This document shows positions 1 through 11,395 of a stretch of DNA of 64,000 nucleotides, piece by piece. The notes under the pieces were generated by a model, which ran no database searches, was not told where the DNA came from, and worked only from the letters and a program-made list of their open reading frames with translations. The position numbers and the translations under genes are program-made. Source of the DNA: Epinephelus fuscoguttatus (taxonomy: Eukaryota; Chordata; Actinopteri; Perciformes; Serranidae). Positions within the stretch are counted from its first letter, which is position 1. Every line of letters starts with the position of its first letter. The stretch is from the NCBI RefSeq assembly GCF_011397635.1, contig NC_064760.1, positions 25,121,356 to 25,185,355 on the forward strand. The letters are read 5' to 3'.

Positions 1-1057
1 CTCTCTCTCTGATGCCCTGTCTCTCGTAGCTAGATCAAATGAATGATTAATTATTGATATGTTATCTGAAGCCTGATGTCTACACAAGTCTTATTCATAC
101 TGCTTTAAATAAACAATTTAATTGTATTTCCCCATGTTTACAGAGCAACAGTTTTGTGTGAAAGGACTTAAAGGCCTGTCCCATATAGACGCCTGTCCCA
201 AATATAGGCCTATTGATTTCAGTGATTTAAGCAAATAATAGCCCAGCCTATTAATTGAAGTTTTATGGTGCATTCAAAACTAGTATTGGTAAGAATAAAT
301 TAGGATACTAAAGGAATATTGCACCGTTCAATAATAATCAACCTGAGATGTAAAAATGGTAAAAGGAATCTGTAGGGAATTTACAGAAACATGAGGATGG
401 GTGCTCAAAATGCAGGCTACTATTCTGAAGTAGGCCTACAAATCTGAGGTACTTGTACTTTACTTGAGTATTTCTGTTCAATGCAATAACACAAGGCTAT
501 ATAATAGTATGACACTCACATTAATAATTATTAATAGGTATATTGTAGTGATAATATCCCTCTTTTTTAATGAGTGACATTTTCAACAGACACGGTGTAA
601 AAAGCTCTGTTGAAAGTAAAAGAGAAGGAGCATCACCATTCAGACATTTAAAAATAAGCTTTTTAGTTAGAATAGGTCATGAAGCTTTCAAGGCTGAGCA
701 TATTGTGTTTTTTGGGGGATTGTAACAGTGGTATAATCTCATTGGTTTTTCATCCATGATTTTTAGTGGACCCTCAAAGCGGATAAGGAAAAACTCCCCC
801 CAGAAAAAAGTCTTTAACAGGGGAAAAAAAACAACATTTAATGATGGAAAAACCCTTTAAAAATTACTTTGGGTATGATTATGAGCAACCCATCCCAAGA
901 GTGATTTTGCCTTTTTGAACTGTTTAATTTTAAGGATTTTAAGCGGCCTGCAGAGGTTGAAGAAGCTGGATTTCACAAGGAAATTGAAATAATTAAAAAT
1001 CAACTAGGCCTAATATATTTAATCACACTGTGACCTTTGTTGGGAACCACTGCCTGG
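1..1057. other. Non-coding flank upstream of array gene 1
   Basis: No gene is seen here. The segment around 860-970 resembles sequence upstream of genes 3 (about 22550-22740) and 4 (about 29700-29860), so the duplicated unit began several hundred bases before the promoter block. The stretch around 600-770 resembles 9095-9200 in the gene 1 3' UTR and is probably an old LINE remnant. The rest is AT-rich with no structure I can name. Confidence 0.5.
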
Positions 1058-1191
1058 TATGCGCATTTTGCGCACATATGGCGCAGCTATGACGCAAACA
1101 GAGTGTGAGGGAAGCCTCGCCTAGTTCAGTTGTCTGCACAGAGAAAAAAACACAACTCGAGCGTAGGAACAAATTTAACGTCCCCTTCACA
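1058..1191 (+). promoter_or_regulatory. Gene 1 promoter block and non-coding first exon
   Basis: A GC-richer block starting with TGCGCATTTTGCGCA and containing ATGACGCAAAC is repeated upstream of genes 2, 3 and 4 at the same relative place. It runs into a short non-coding exon ending at a GTAAGT donor (1192). The signal-peptide exon about 150 bases on is preceded by a clean acceptor (ctctctgcag, ending 1340). TTGCGCA resembles a C/EBP half-site and TGACGCAA a CRE/C-EBP composite; factor assignment is inference. No TATA box is obvious. Confidence 0.55.
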
Positions 1192-1343
1192 GTAAGTAGA
1201 CAACATGTTCCCTGCCAGCTTTACCCATCTTGTGCTCCATTTCTGCTCTCTGTGTTTAAGAAAAACGATGTGAACATATTAGAAGTTAATATGGTGCTGT
1301 AGGTAAAAAGAAAAAAGAAAAACGTCTTCTCTCTCTGCAGGGC

Positions 1344-4300
1344 ATGCTGTTGTTATGTGTGACTGTTTCCTGCGTCTTGTTTGGTGAGTATAAATCACAC
1401 AGGCCCCCAGAAGGAATACTACTATGCAGGTTTAACCCGTTTACTATTTAACAATACAGTTATTTTTATTTCATGTGTGAAGTCCACGTCATCTCACTGT
1501 GGGCTTTGCACAGCTACAAATATGCCTTTAATGTGAACTGGGTCAACTGACCTGCGTTAAGTCCCGCCCCTCGGTCACAGACTGGCCAATCACAGCGTAG
1601 CAGGGGCCAGCTCCGGCCAGGGTCCGACAGCTCCAGGCCTGTGCTCCATTGAGTGCAGTTCATTCAGATTTTCTCCGCCTGCAGGTTGGCAGTGTGGGTT
1701 TCAAACCAGACTTTGTTAAATTTTGTGCCAGGGGCAGTTATGTCAACTGTGTCGATAGCGTTTAAAGCAACTGAACAGAACATTATGTTCCCACTATGTC
1801 CTGTGAATAATGTTATTGCCTTACTATCATTGAGATCAAATCCAGCAGAAAAAAGAACAAAAAACAAAACACTAAACAGCCAGCACCACCCCCTCCCTCC
1901 ATTTTTATAGTAGTTGGTGCAACTCAGTTAGATTTGTAGGACTTCCTTTTTATTGCCATTTTTATGATGAAACATAAAAACGAGATGCTATTTCAAGTCT
2001 AAAACTTGCACATTTAAAAGTTCTCAGTGCAGTAAAAGTATGAAACTAATAAATAGCCTAGATAAATGAATAAATTTAAAATAGAAGCTACTAAAAAACC
2101 TAATAAAGTGCAGGGAAAAAGAATGCAGTCAAAAGACTAAGTGAGTTCATGTATGGTACAGGTGAATAATTCAACAGTCTGATCGCTGAAGGATAAAAAC
2201 TGTTTCTCAGATTAGTAGTCCTGCAGCGGATGCTACTGAACTGTCCCCCTGACGGCAGGAGATAGAAGGAACTGTGGGAGGGATGATAGGAGTCCTTGCC
2301 TATGCTGTCTGCTCTGCAGGTGCACCTCTGGCTGTAGCTGTTCAACAGAGATGACAATGATCTTCTCTGCTGTTCTGACAATGCTGTCCAGTTTCTGTCT
2401 CTCTTCTGCAGTTTCAGTACCAGGAAGTAATGGAGTATGTCAGGATACTCTATGGTGCCTCGGTAGAAGACATAGTGGCCGGGTCACAAACTTTCTCATT
2501 TTACAGCTAAACAGTATACTAAAATATTTTTGTGAAAACATCTGAGGCAGGAAAAAGGCAATGCAGTAACACAATCTTGATTCATATTTAACCAGCGCTG
2601 ACTAGTTAAACTGAGCTGTGCTCCTTTGTGTCGAAAGGGGTCAGTTGAGGTAGTACGGGCATCTGATCAGGATGGCTCCTGGGCTCGTTCTTTTGGAGGT
2701 GTTCCGGACATGTCCAACTGGTGGGAGGCCCCAGGGCAGACCCAGAACATGCTGAAGGGATTACATATCTCGTCTGGCCTGGGAACGCCTCTGGGTCCCC
2801 CAGGAGGAGCTGGAAATCGTTGCTGGGGAGAGGGACGTTTGGAATGCTTTGCTCGGCCTGCTTCCCTCGTGACCTGGCTGCTGATGAGCGGCTGTAGATG
2901 GATGGATGACTAGTTAAACTGTTTGACCGCAGTTAACGAGCAGTGATTGACAACTGCGTTCGAGAGAATCCTTGGTTTTGATCGGTTGTTTTTGTTTAGC
3001 CACAGCGAGTTTTTGTAAATGCCATTAGGAACATTAGGAGGCATAGGAGCATGCTTTTCTGATTTGCATTTGTCTAATGCACTTCTGCCAGGATTTAGTA
3101 ACAATATCAGCAAATATAGCAAAAAATTAACCTTAATGAATGTTACCAAACACAGCTTTAGAGAGTTACTTTGCCAATTTTCAACCAATTTTGTTTCATA
3201 ATAATGTGGGTTGTATCTGTGAATGGACTTTGCTAAACCTTCCTCCATCACACCAGCGCCCAGATCTCCCTGCTTATCTCTCATGGATGTTTAAAGTGAA
3301 TGGGATACAGTGGTGGAGGCAGAGTTCATTCCTATTAAAGCTGCTCAGTGGTACATGAAGCCAAAAAAAGTTCATCTGCCGCGTATAAAATTACACAGAT
3401 GATATGTACTGCATCTGCATCATTTGGCCCTAGAGTAAGCACACTAGAGACATCTGCTGACCAAGCTGGCTACTTCTAGTTTTGTGCTGATTAATCGTGT
3501 GACTCTTCTAGACCTTCCAAATGTTATCGGATTGAATTCTGATATTAAAACAACTCATTTTAGCAGAGGTTGTGACACTCAGAAAATGTATCTGCTCATT
3601 TACAGACATCTCTTCCACAAGGTGAGTTTATGGGAAAAAGTTTCGTCGGGCCCAGTGGCATCACATGATCGACTCAGAAGTTGTAATTCCACTGTTTGAC
3701 TGCTACAAAAATTGGCTTGAAAGCCCAGCACACTTCCTGGAGGACTGAGAAAAATAGACAAGTACGCGTTAAGTCACCTGCCAGCTGGAGCGTCTATTGG
3801 TCTGATGTGGCGCAGCGCATACTGGTAGTTTTAGGTTTTCTACCTCTAAAGCAAGAGCGAATGCCACAGCCTTTTTCCTGTTTTCTCTGGTCATATAGCG
3901 CCAATTTTAAAAGTGTATCCTTCTGCTGTATAGACAACCCAGTTTTATGAAAAGACTAGCTTTCCAGCATTAAACTTCTTAATATTCCCTCACATCTGTC
4001 TCTTCTTAACTTGTATCTTTCTCATTGAAGGTTTGTCTGCTGGTTTTAAGAATGAAGAGGTGTGCTATGGAAGAAATTTTAGAATACCATCTTCTTATAC
4101 ACCACCTATTTTCTATGGTCAGTTGTACCATACTCCAATTGGGAGACCCGAGAAACTAGTGATGGATAATGGGGAGGTGAGCAGCTATTTGCATTTAAAC
4201 TATCACTGTGGCATCCATGCATTGCAGGATCTGTAATATGACAAAGTCAGAGCAAACCAGGTTTTAAATGAACAGAATCTATTCTCTGTCCTGAATAAAT

Positions 4301-7300
4301 GTATGTGTGATGTCCTCCAAATCAGGCAAAGGATCCACGCCTCAAAGTTTCCAGTACCTCAGTTGAGTTAACAGATGTGACAGAAAGTGATGATGGATAT
4401 TTTTCCATCTCAGATGGTAGTGATACACTTCAAGATGTCATCAGACTGATAATTTTGGGTGAGAATATTACATTACACTGGATATTTAAGTACTCTATTC
4501 CATCACAGAACTTATTTGAAAATATATTTTCCTATAAAGCATGAAGAAAGTCAACCTTTTTTTTTCTCTGTTTTTTTTTTTTTCAGAATGTGCTGAAACA
4601 GAAACAAAGTATTACGGGGAAATGTTCTCCTTTGACATTCCTAGAGAGGCTGAATCCCTGGAGTGTAATTTCCTTACATTTACAGGCCAGCCAAAGGTCC
4701 TGTGGAATCGCTCTGACCGTGACAACAATAAGGGAGACAGAGGGCAGGTGAAGGGTAATGTCTGGGAGATTAGGAGCGTCAGTCAGCGACACATGGGCTC
4801 CTACAACTTCAGACGAAAAGACAAGACTGTACTGTCGAGGATAAAGCTCATAGTTAAAGGTGACGTTCGGTAGTTAATTAAAGTTGCATGTGAGCTTTAA
4901 GACTGCTGCATATCTGATGACATGTTCTGATACAATATACTCTTTATCACACACAGAGCGCTTTAGAAGATATGATACATATGTGAATGAGCAGCTCCTC
5001 ATCAAAAATCCTCTAGTTGACACCATGTGGACTGTGACTTTTAAACGTGAAGGTGCAATTCATTCAAAAACCTTGATGCAAGCAGGCCGTCTGGTTGAAC
5101 AAGATGACTGGGACTTCAATTGGAATTTTGCTGAGAGGATTCAAGTGGTGCGTGACGGTATAAACATTGATCCTGTGGAAAGCACAGACGCTGGTCTCTA
5201 TGAATTCAGAGACCCGGAAGGTCACCTGGCCCAGTTGGTGGATGTGGTGGTATACAATGGTGAGCAACAGCACTTTATTTTTGGAGAAATGTATGAAGCA
5301 ACTGTGACTGATCGTGATTCTAATTAACATATCCACCCCCTTCTGCTCTTACAGAACGACCTCCTACCTTTATTTATGTTGGTATTACTTTCGGGATTAT
5401 ATTTGCGGTGATTGTCATCTGTTGCTGTGTGAGAAAGTTCTGTCGTGAACAGAGCTCTTCTATAAAGGACGAGTCTGCTCCTCAGACTGTAGCTGCACCT
5501 GCACCTGCACCTGCACCTGCACCTGTACCTGTACCTGCACCTGCACGTGGACCTGCTGTGTATTACCATGTCAGTACTTCTTCAAATCAGCATTCAAGTA
5601 TTTATAACATGTTGCTATTTTTACTTCAATATCCTCCTTCCAATTGCAGGATTTGAATCAACCTGGAGCCCCGACTTACACACTTCCACCTGGTTCAGAT
5701 TACTTTAATCAGCCATTGAATTCTCTCATCTCTACAGAACCTACATCTACCTCACCTGAGCCACCGGTAGGTGTTATACAAAAGTTTTCAAACAAAGGAG
5801 AGATACTCATCATCCATCAGTTAACCACTGAGATCATTTTTGACAGGTTACGCTTGTTGGTCTTTAGGATGCTACCATTTAGTTTACTGCACACTGGGCA
5901 TCAACCAGGTCTGGTGAGTGCTAGCTAGCAGCACTACTCATATGGATATTACTGCTAATAACGTTATCCTGACTCAACATCGTTGCTGTTGAAACGTGCC
6001 TGCCTTCCATTTGAATAAGTGGCTTCATTTTAACTATGTAAACACTAAGCAGCACTAACAGAGCTGGGAGCGTGCCTATGTTCCCACAGCCCTATGTTCC
6101 CACAGCTCTATGTTCCCACATTTCCTTTTTCATAAATTTGTATTAGATTTTATCCCCCTTTCTCCCAGTTTGGTAGCCAATTACACCCATCCTATTATCC
6201 CCCCCTACCCTAACCTAACCCTTGTGGGATAATTTTGAAATTTTGTCCTAGAAATGTGGGAACATAGGGTTTAATTTTGAGAAAAATCTTAGAAATATGG
6301 GAACTGTGGGGCCTAATTTTAAGAAAAAATCTTAGAAATGTGGGAACATAGGGCTGTGGGAACATAGGGCCTAATTTTCAGTGAAAAAAAATTCTTAGAA
6401 ATGTGGGAACATAGGGCTGACCCCACAGAGGTAACAGTGATAACAAAGTTAGCTTCGTTAACACCATTAGCAGTGTCAGCATGGATACTGGGGCTAAACA
6501 ATGTTAAAGGAGTTTTGAGGGTCAAAATAAAGTTGCTTATTCACCGTGGTGACCTGGGGGAGGGTGTAGAGTGGCCACCATGTTTCCAAAGCAGTCATTT
6601 CTACACAAGCGGCTAGCTCCCACCTGATGAGGGTGGTGCGCAGTGCAGGGTGGCTAAGGCTAACATTAGCTAACCAGTGAAGACTGGGCAGTGGGGCCTT
6701 TTATTTTAAAAATAGAATAAAAGGATTTCCTGGTTGCATCAGCAGTTGTTCTTGCCCAGACCCCAGCTGCCCTTGACAAAAGGAGTAAGCTAGTAAGTTA
6801 GTTAGCCCTAAATAATGGACCCAGAGATTGTTATTACTTATATGTATATTTTATTTAATACTTGAGGAGACGATTCATTGCTGGAGACACTGTCGTTTGA
6901 TATATTTCAGGCTGATGGAGGACCGTTTACAGGCAAACTTATTGAATTAAGATTGTTAAAGCCGCGTGCTTCTAGGTAATAGTAATGTTAGTAACAGTTA
7001 ACCGTTAGCAAGTTAGCAACTGTTAGTTAACTTAATATATAATCATCGCGCAATGTGTCTTGGGATAGGCTAGGCCACAAATGATTCATCCGTTGCATCC
7101 TCCAAATTCTAAGAAAGAAGGCCACATTTCTCAGCCGCATTTCAAGGAGCCCTCGAGATGGGACAGCCTTGGTCACACCGATGTGACGCAATTGGTCTCC
7201 AAATCTAGCCTTCGAAGGCTGCAGCCCCTGAATTGAGACACAGCTATTATTTCCATTGTTACGTCTATGGCGAATAAACGTCCATGAATCCACGAGAAAA

Positions 7301-8390
7301 TCCTCGTAAAGACAAACTCCTTTTAACTCCAGACCTTGCTTGAAAATTGTCACATTTTTAAGTTTTCTTATATGAAAGTAATCCAGTGGTAGCTGGTTGT
7401 ACATGGGTACATTTCAAACAGAAACTGGTAATAGCTAATTCTGCATATTTGTGATGGTGCCAATTTGCCAAAATGTGCAAATATAGGTGAAGGAACTAAG
7501 CCTATTACTTGTAGCTTCACGGATGTTTCACTCGGCCTGACCTGGCTGATGCGCTTTCCACAGTTGATGCCAGCTTCCTTGGTTGTGTTGAGTTCAAACA
7601 ATAAACTGCAGATTCCAGTTGCAGAAGAGTCACTTTATTTATTCATACCACCAAACAAACATTGAATGAATGTTCATTTCTTTATCTTTTATCCACAGCG
7701 AACACACAACTTTCAGCACGTTGCACAATCCATACCACAGTGTCAAAAACCTTTTGCCCTTCTGGGGCGAAACACCTGATGTCAGCAATATTGTTCCTAC
7801 CATTATACACTAATGCTCCAAATATTAATACAGCCCCACCCAGTGTACACACATGAGCTAAAGAACACAGGGTTCAAGTTGTAGCCTACGCATTGCATCC
7901 ATGCTAACATGATACAACCTGTTTACTTTTTCCAAAGCACTGTAAAATTCCTGCAGTATGTTCTCCTATTTTGACTTGCATGCATTTGTTTTACCTGACA
8001 GGTATACAACCCAGTGGATATCCATGTGAGCTCCCCTCAGCCTGAGGTACACACACAAACATACAGAATTCCCTGTAAATGCATTAAATGTTGGTTATTA
8101 TGATAATAAACAGCAAGAGAGTCCTCATTCTCGGACTGATTTTTGGCAGACTCTTGCATCAAACTTACCAAAACTGTTTTATTAACACGCACATTTGACT
8201 TTTCTTTCACCTCTCTCTCCAGGTTGCACCTCTAGGAGGGCAGGAAGCCGATCCAGCTCCTTTACTCGGTGCTGATTGTCTCTCGTTGGACCCTGAGCCA
8301 AAGTTTGAACTGAAAGGACTGCCCTCTGCCCCCCCTCTCAGTTTAGACTCCAGTTGTGTTTACAACTCAGAAAAACTCAACTTTCTGTAA
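1344..8390 (+). CDS. Array gene 1: three-domain Ig-like type I membrane protein
   Basis: Nine coding exons join in frame to 479 codons: 1344-1383, 4031-4176, 4326-4458, 4587-4859, 4957-5259, 5355-5569, 5650-5766, 8002-8046, 8223-8390. Every junction has GT and AG. Residues 1-13 start a signal peptide. Residues 14-106 (two exons), 107-197 and 198-298 are three Ig-like domains on phase 1-1 exons with D-x-G-x-Y F-strand signatures but no following cysteine. Domain 2 has an NRS glycosylation sequon. Residues 299-370 hold the membrane helix, a CCC juxtamembrane cluster and an Ala-Pro repeat. The tail is Pro/Ser/Thr rich and ends KLNFL. The start is the first ATG after the acceptor and matches the paralogues. 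The family is not recognised; a cell-surface receptor role is inferred from architecture only. Confidence 0.75.
2090..2420 (-). mobile_element. LINE reverse-transcriptase C-terminal fragment in gene 1 intron 1
   Basis: The minus strand encodes a peptide with LLPSGGQFSSIRCRTTNLRN followed by SFYPSAIRLLN. This is the basic C-terminal tail typical of fish CR1/L2/Rex1-group LINE polymerases. Only the tail is left, inside the first coding intron of gene 1. No target-site duplication was found. Confidence 0.5.
2614..2907 (+). mobile_element. 5'-truncated RTE/Rex3-like LINE end with target-site duplication
   Basis: The sequence matches the well-known 3' end of fish RTE-type LINEs, with coding remnants resembling FGG-VPDMSNWWEAPGQTQ and a terminal GATGGATGGATG repeat. 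It is bracketed by a 14-bp direct repeat, GACTAGTTAAACTG, at 2600-2613 and 2908-2921. The copy is a short 3' fragment and cannot move itself. Assignment to Rex3 rather than another RTE line is from memory of the family. Confidence 0.6.
3330..3760. repeat. Unclassified interspersed repeat, copy A
   Basis: About 400 bp here is recognisably related to 57060-57460: both run from 'cagtggYacatgaa' through 'gcatcattgggccc'-like and 'ggcatcacRtga'-like stretches to 'cccagYacacttcctgg'. Several translated fragments are short and unconvincing, so this is likely a non-autonomous repeat rather than a gene. It lies in intron 1 of gene 1. Confidence 0.45.
5485..5551 (+). repeat. In-frame hexanucleotide repeat coding for Ala-Pro
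   Basis: A GCACCT-like hexamer is repeated about ten times inside exon 6 of gene 1, giving an APAPAPAPAP-VPVP-APA run just after the transmembrane segment. Gene 4 has a shorter APAPAPA version at the same place, while genes 2 and 3 do not. Because it is a multiple of three, length change would not shift the frame. Confidence 0.8.
5767..8001. other. Expanded intron 7 of gene 1 with repeat insertions
   Basis: This intron is about 2.2 kb; the same intron is about 0.5 kb in gene 3 and 0.7 kb in gene 4, so gene 1 has gained repeats. At 6072-6425 there are inverted and direct copies of GTGGGAACATAGG, giving a palindrome-rich block. The stretch 7030-7600 has moderate minus-strand reading frames of no recognisable family. 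No exon was identified in it. Confidence 0.45.
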
Positions 8391-10071
8391 ACAGCACACA
8401 GAAAATTCAAGCCATGCAGTTGTGGATTCAGCATTTTACCTCGTGACTAGTGGGAACACAGCCATTTGAGTCCATGATTGTATTGTGTGAAATTTGTTCC
8501 TGCAAACCTGTGAAGTCATGGTGATAGGTGCACAGGAAAAGGATCCTGTAGACAAGACACAATATACCATTCACACTATACTGACATGCATGTGATCAGA
8601 CTTATTGCAGTTTAGTTTCGTTTTTAGTTTAGTTTAGCTGATATGGAAATCACAGCAGTATTAGAATTGTACATTTATGCACAAGGACCAGATGAGCTGT
8701 GTTTAGTGTTTGTAGTGAACACTGTCCACAGGATGCTTTTTGAAGGTTAAAATAGTACAAAGAGAAGAAAATACACTCACAAGCTCATGCACGAAATTAC
8801 ATCAGCAAGTCTATACATATAAATACAGCCACAAATACGCCCACACGAAATACATCCACACGCAGAGAGAACTACATCCACACAAAATACAGGTGTGTCT
8901 ACAGGGTTGTTTCTTTCTTAGCCATGATTTAATACCTCTATTAAAGACATTAAAACTGTGCTGCATTTTCAGTTCAGTGGTAGACAGTTTCATAGTTTTG
9001 CTCCTTTAACAGAAAAGACAGATGGTCCAAATGAGGCTCTGCATAATGCAGTGCAACAGTTAACGTTTGTTGAGGCCTTGTGTGTTGACGTTGTCTTTGA
9101 CTTTGGCATTTAAAAAGCTCATGAAGCTTTCAAAGCTGAACATCGTGTTGCTACCTCTTTTTTTAATCCATGATTTTTATTGTCTGTTTATACAGTGATA
9201 TGATAGAATTTATAGTTGATTGTGAGGCTTGTGACCAGGTAGTGATCCAGTATGAAATGTGTGAGAAGTTTGGCTGTGCTAAGTGGGAGACATGTTACAT
9301 TTGCTTTAACTTTTTTGCAGGTATTACACACTTGTTTATCAAATCTTAGATGTGAGTCTAAGATGATTCCCGAGTACTTGACACTGTCAACCTCACTGAT
9401 TACCTCTTTTTTTTCTTTTTTTTTTACACCATGAATCTTGATTTTCATGTGGGATGTCCTCTTTCTTTTAATATAAATACAAACACTAATGTGGTATGGT
9501 CAAAGAAGTCCGAGGCTCAGTAACTCTTGATAACTCACAGCAGCAGAGGCTAGGAGTAATACAGAGACATAGATTAATTTAGGTTGATTCCTACAAGTAA
9601 TATAGGTTTTTTTTTTTTTCAGGTAAGGAAGAACAAAGCTCACTCACTGGAGCGCCAGAGCTTTTGTAGACTTAACGGTCATGATCAGGATTTCTGTTTA
9701 ATATGAAATGTAAATGTGTGTGCTAGATTCAGGTTTTGTATTGAATGCATAACTTTGCCTTTCTCCTGTTGCCACGGGTATCGTAAGTAGGAGAGATGAT
9801 GTTACAGTGAGGTCTGTAAGTGAGTCTTTGTAGCAGATTTTAGAAATTAAGGACTCAAACTGACCTCAACACTCATGGAGATCAAACCACTCCACTCCAC
9901 GCAATTTAAGCCACTGTTACCAGCTTATATAGTATTTTTATATGGTTGTTTCTCATGTGCCTTCAGTCTCTTATATCAAAGTGTCTGTGTAGTTTTTATC
10001 ATTACATTCTGAGAAATTATATGTGGTATTTTACTTTGTTTTATGCTTTGTAAATATGAAAATCAAATAAA
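8391..10071 (+). other. Gene 1 3' untranslated region
   Basis: About 1.7 kb from the stop codon to an AATAAA at 10066-10071. Long blocks are shared with the 3' UTRs of genes 2 (17009-17838) and 3 (27259-28060) and partly gene 4. Gene 1 carries an extra segment of about 0.85 kb (around 8600-9445) that genes 2 and 3 lack; it includes a LINE fragment, and part of it recurs in gene 4 near 34400-34490. Confidence 0.6.
9095..9448 (-). mobile_element. LINE reverse-transcriptase fragment in gene 1 3' UTR
   Basis: Minus-strand reading gives VKYSGIILDSHLRFDKQV and LPLSTAKLLTHFILDHYL, matching the region after the catalytic core of fish LINE polymerases (usual form 'KYLGI.LD..L.F..HV'). It is a short relic. 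The related stretch at 34400-34490 in the gene 4 3' UTR suggests the insertion predates at least one duplication of the array. Confidence 0.55.
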
Positions 10072-10079
10072 AATGTAAT

Positions 10080-11110
10080 CGTTCATGGTTGTCTGCCTCC
10101 GCCAACAAGTCAAGTTCCAGTTAACATTCATGTTTGTTCAGACTCATATGTAGCCATGACAGTAGACAATGCTTCCAGTATGGATGTTGCTGCAAAGAAG
10201 CTGTACATTTCAAAGGTGGATGTTTCACACACATATGGCAAGCCGTTTTAACATTTAATCGCTAGGTTTGACTATCCGGAATTACCATTAAAGATATCAA
10301 CAACGTCATTTTGACTAGTAGTAATGTCATTGTGACTAGTATGAATTTTAATTGAAGATATCTATAATGTCATTCTGACTAGTCAAAACTACAGTTACAG
10401 ATATCTGTAATTCAGTTTTGACTGGTAAGATTCAAACTATTTTTGCCATTCATGTGTATGGGGTTTGTTATTATAGATATCTACAATTACATTATGACTA
10501 TCTATAATTCCAGTTTGAGATATCTACAACGTCATTTTGGCTAGTCATAATTCAGTTGTAGATATCTACAACGTCATTTTGACTAGTCATAATTCAGTTG
10601 CAGATATCTACAACGTCATTTTGACTAGTCATAATTCAGATGCAGATATCTATAACGTAATTTTCACTAGTCATAATTCGAATTCAGGATATCTACAACG
10701 TCATTTTGACTATCTGAAACTCAATTCAAGATATCTAGAAAGGACCATGTAGATATCTTCAATTGATGATAATTAAAGATATCTTGAACTTGAATTATGA
10801 CTAGTCAAAATTAAATTGTAGATATCTCAAACTGGAATTATAGATATCCACAATTCATATCTTCCCCCAGTAGCACAGAAGATCAATACAATCACCACAG
10901 TTTCAAGGTGGGCACCCAAGAGTATGTCACCAATTCACTATCTAACCAAATGACTTCCCTTTTCCTGAGGTGTGGACTTGTGAAGTGAAGGTGACCTTTT
11001 ATCTTTGGATTTAAAATGTTATGACTTGATCATTTTATTTTGTTGTGTGTGTAAAATGTGTTTTGTGAGGTTACAGTGACTTTTGACTACCAAAATCAAA
11101 TCAGTTTATC
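10080..11110. repeat. Downstream interspersed repeat with internal foldback minisatellite (copy after gene 1)
   Basis: The block beginning 'catggttgtctgcctccgcc' follows genes 1, 2 (17860-18240) and 3 (28080 onwards) at the same distance from the poly(A) signal. In this copy it is split between about 10233 and 10858 by a block made of GATATC and ACTAGT palindromes. Part of that (about 10500-10700) is a 42-bp tandem repeat that reads as a 14-residue periodic peptide with SHNS and DIYNVI. The peptide is a by-product of the repeat, not a gene. Confidence 0.6.
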
Positions 11111-11148
11111 CTTAAATTAAAGTGGAAGTCTGTGCCAAATTTGCTCGA

Positions 11149-11273
11149 CATGCGCAGTTTGCGCACACAAGGCGCAGTAATGACGCAAACAGTAAGGTAA
11201 GCCTCGCCCAGACCAGTTTCCTACACTGAGGCGAAATACAACTAGATCTTAAGGAGTTTAACGTTGCTTCGCA
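11149..11273 (+). promoter_or_regulatory. Gene 2 promoter block and non-coding first exon
   Basis: This matches the gene 1 block: TGCGCAGTTTGCGCAC, GGCGCAG and AATGACGCAAAC followed by 'taagcctcgcccag'. The non-coding exon ends at a GTAAGT donor at 11274, and an acceptor (ctctctgcag) ends at 11392 just before the start codon exon. Confidence 0.55.
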
Positions 11274-11395
11274 GTAAGTAGACAACACATTGCCCATCAG
11301 CTTTTCAAATCTTGTGTTCCATGATCAAGTTTCTGCTCTTTAAGAAACTTTGTGATCGAATTTAAAGTAAACAACGTCTCCTCTCTCTGCAGGAC

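Noticed and set aside
5324-5569. Minus-strand ORF with Cys-Arg repeats (CRCRYRYRCRCRC)
   Set aside because: It is the complement of the Ala-Pro hexanucleotide repeat in gene 1 exon 6.
10537-10752. Periodic peptide with SHNS and DIYNVI units
   Set aside because: Translation of a 42-bp tandem repeat; no start context, splice sites or coding bias.
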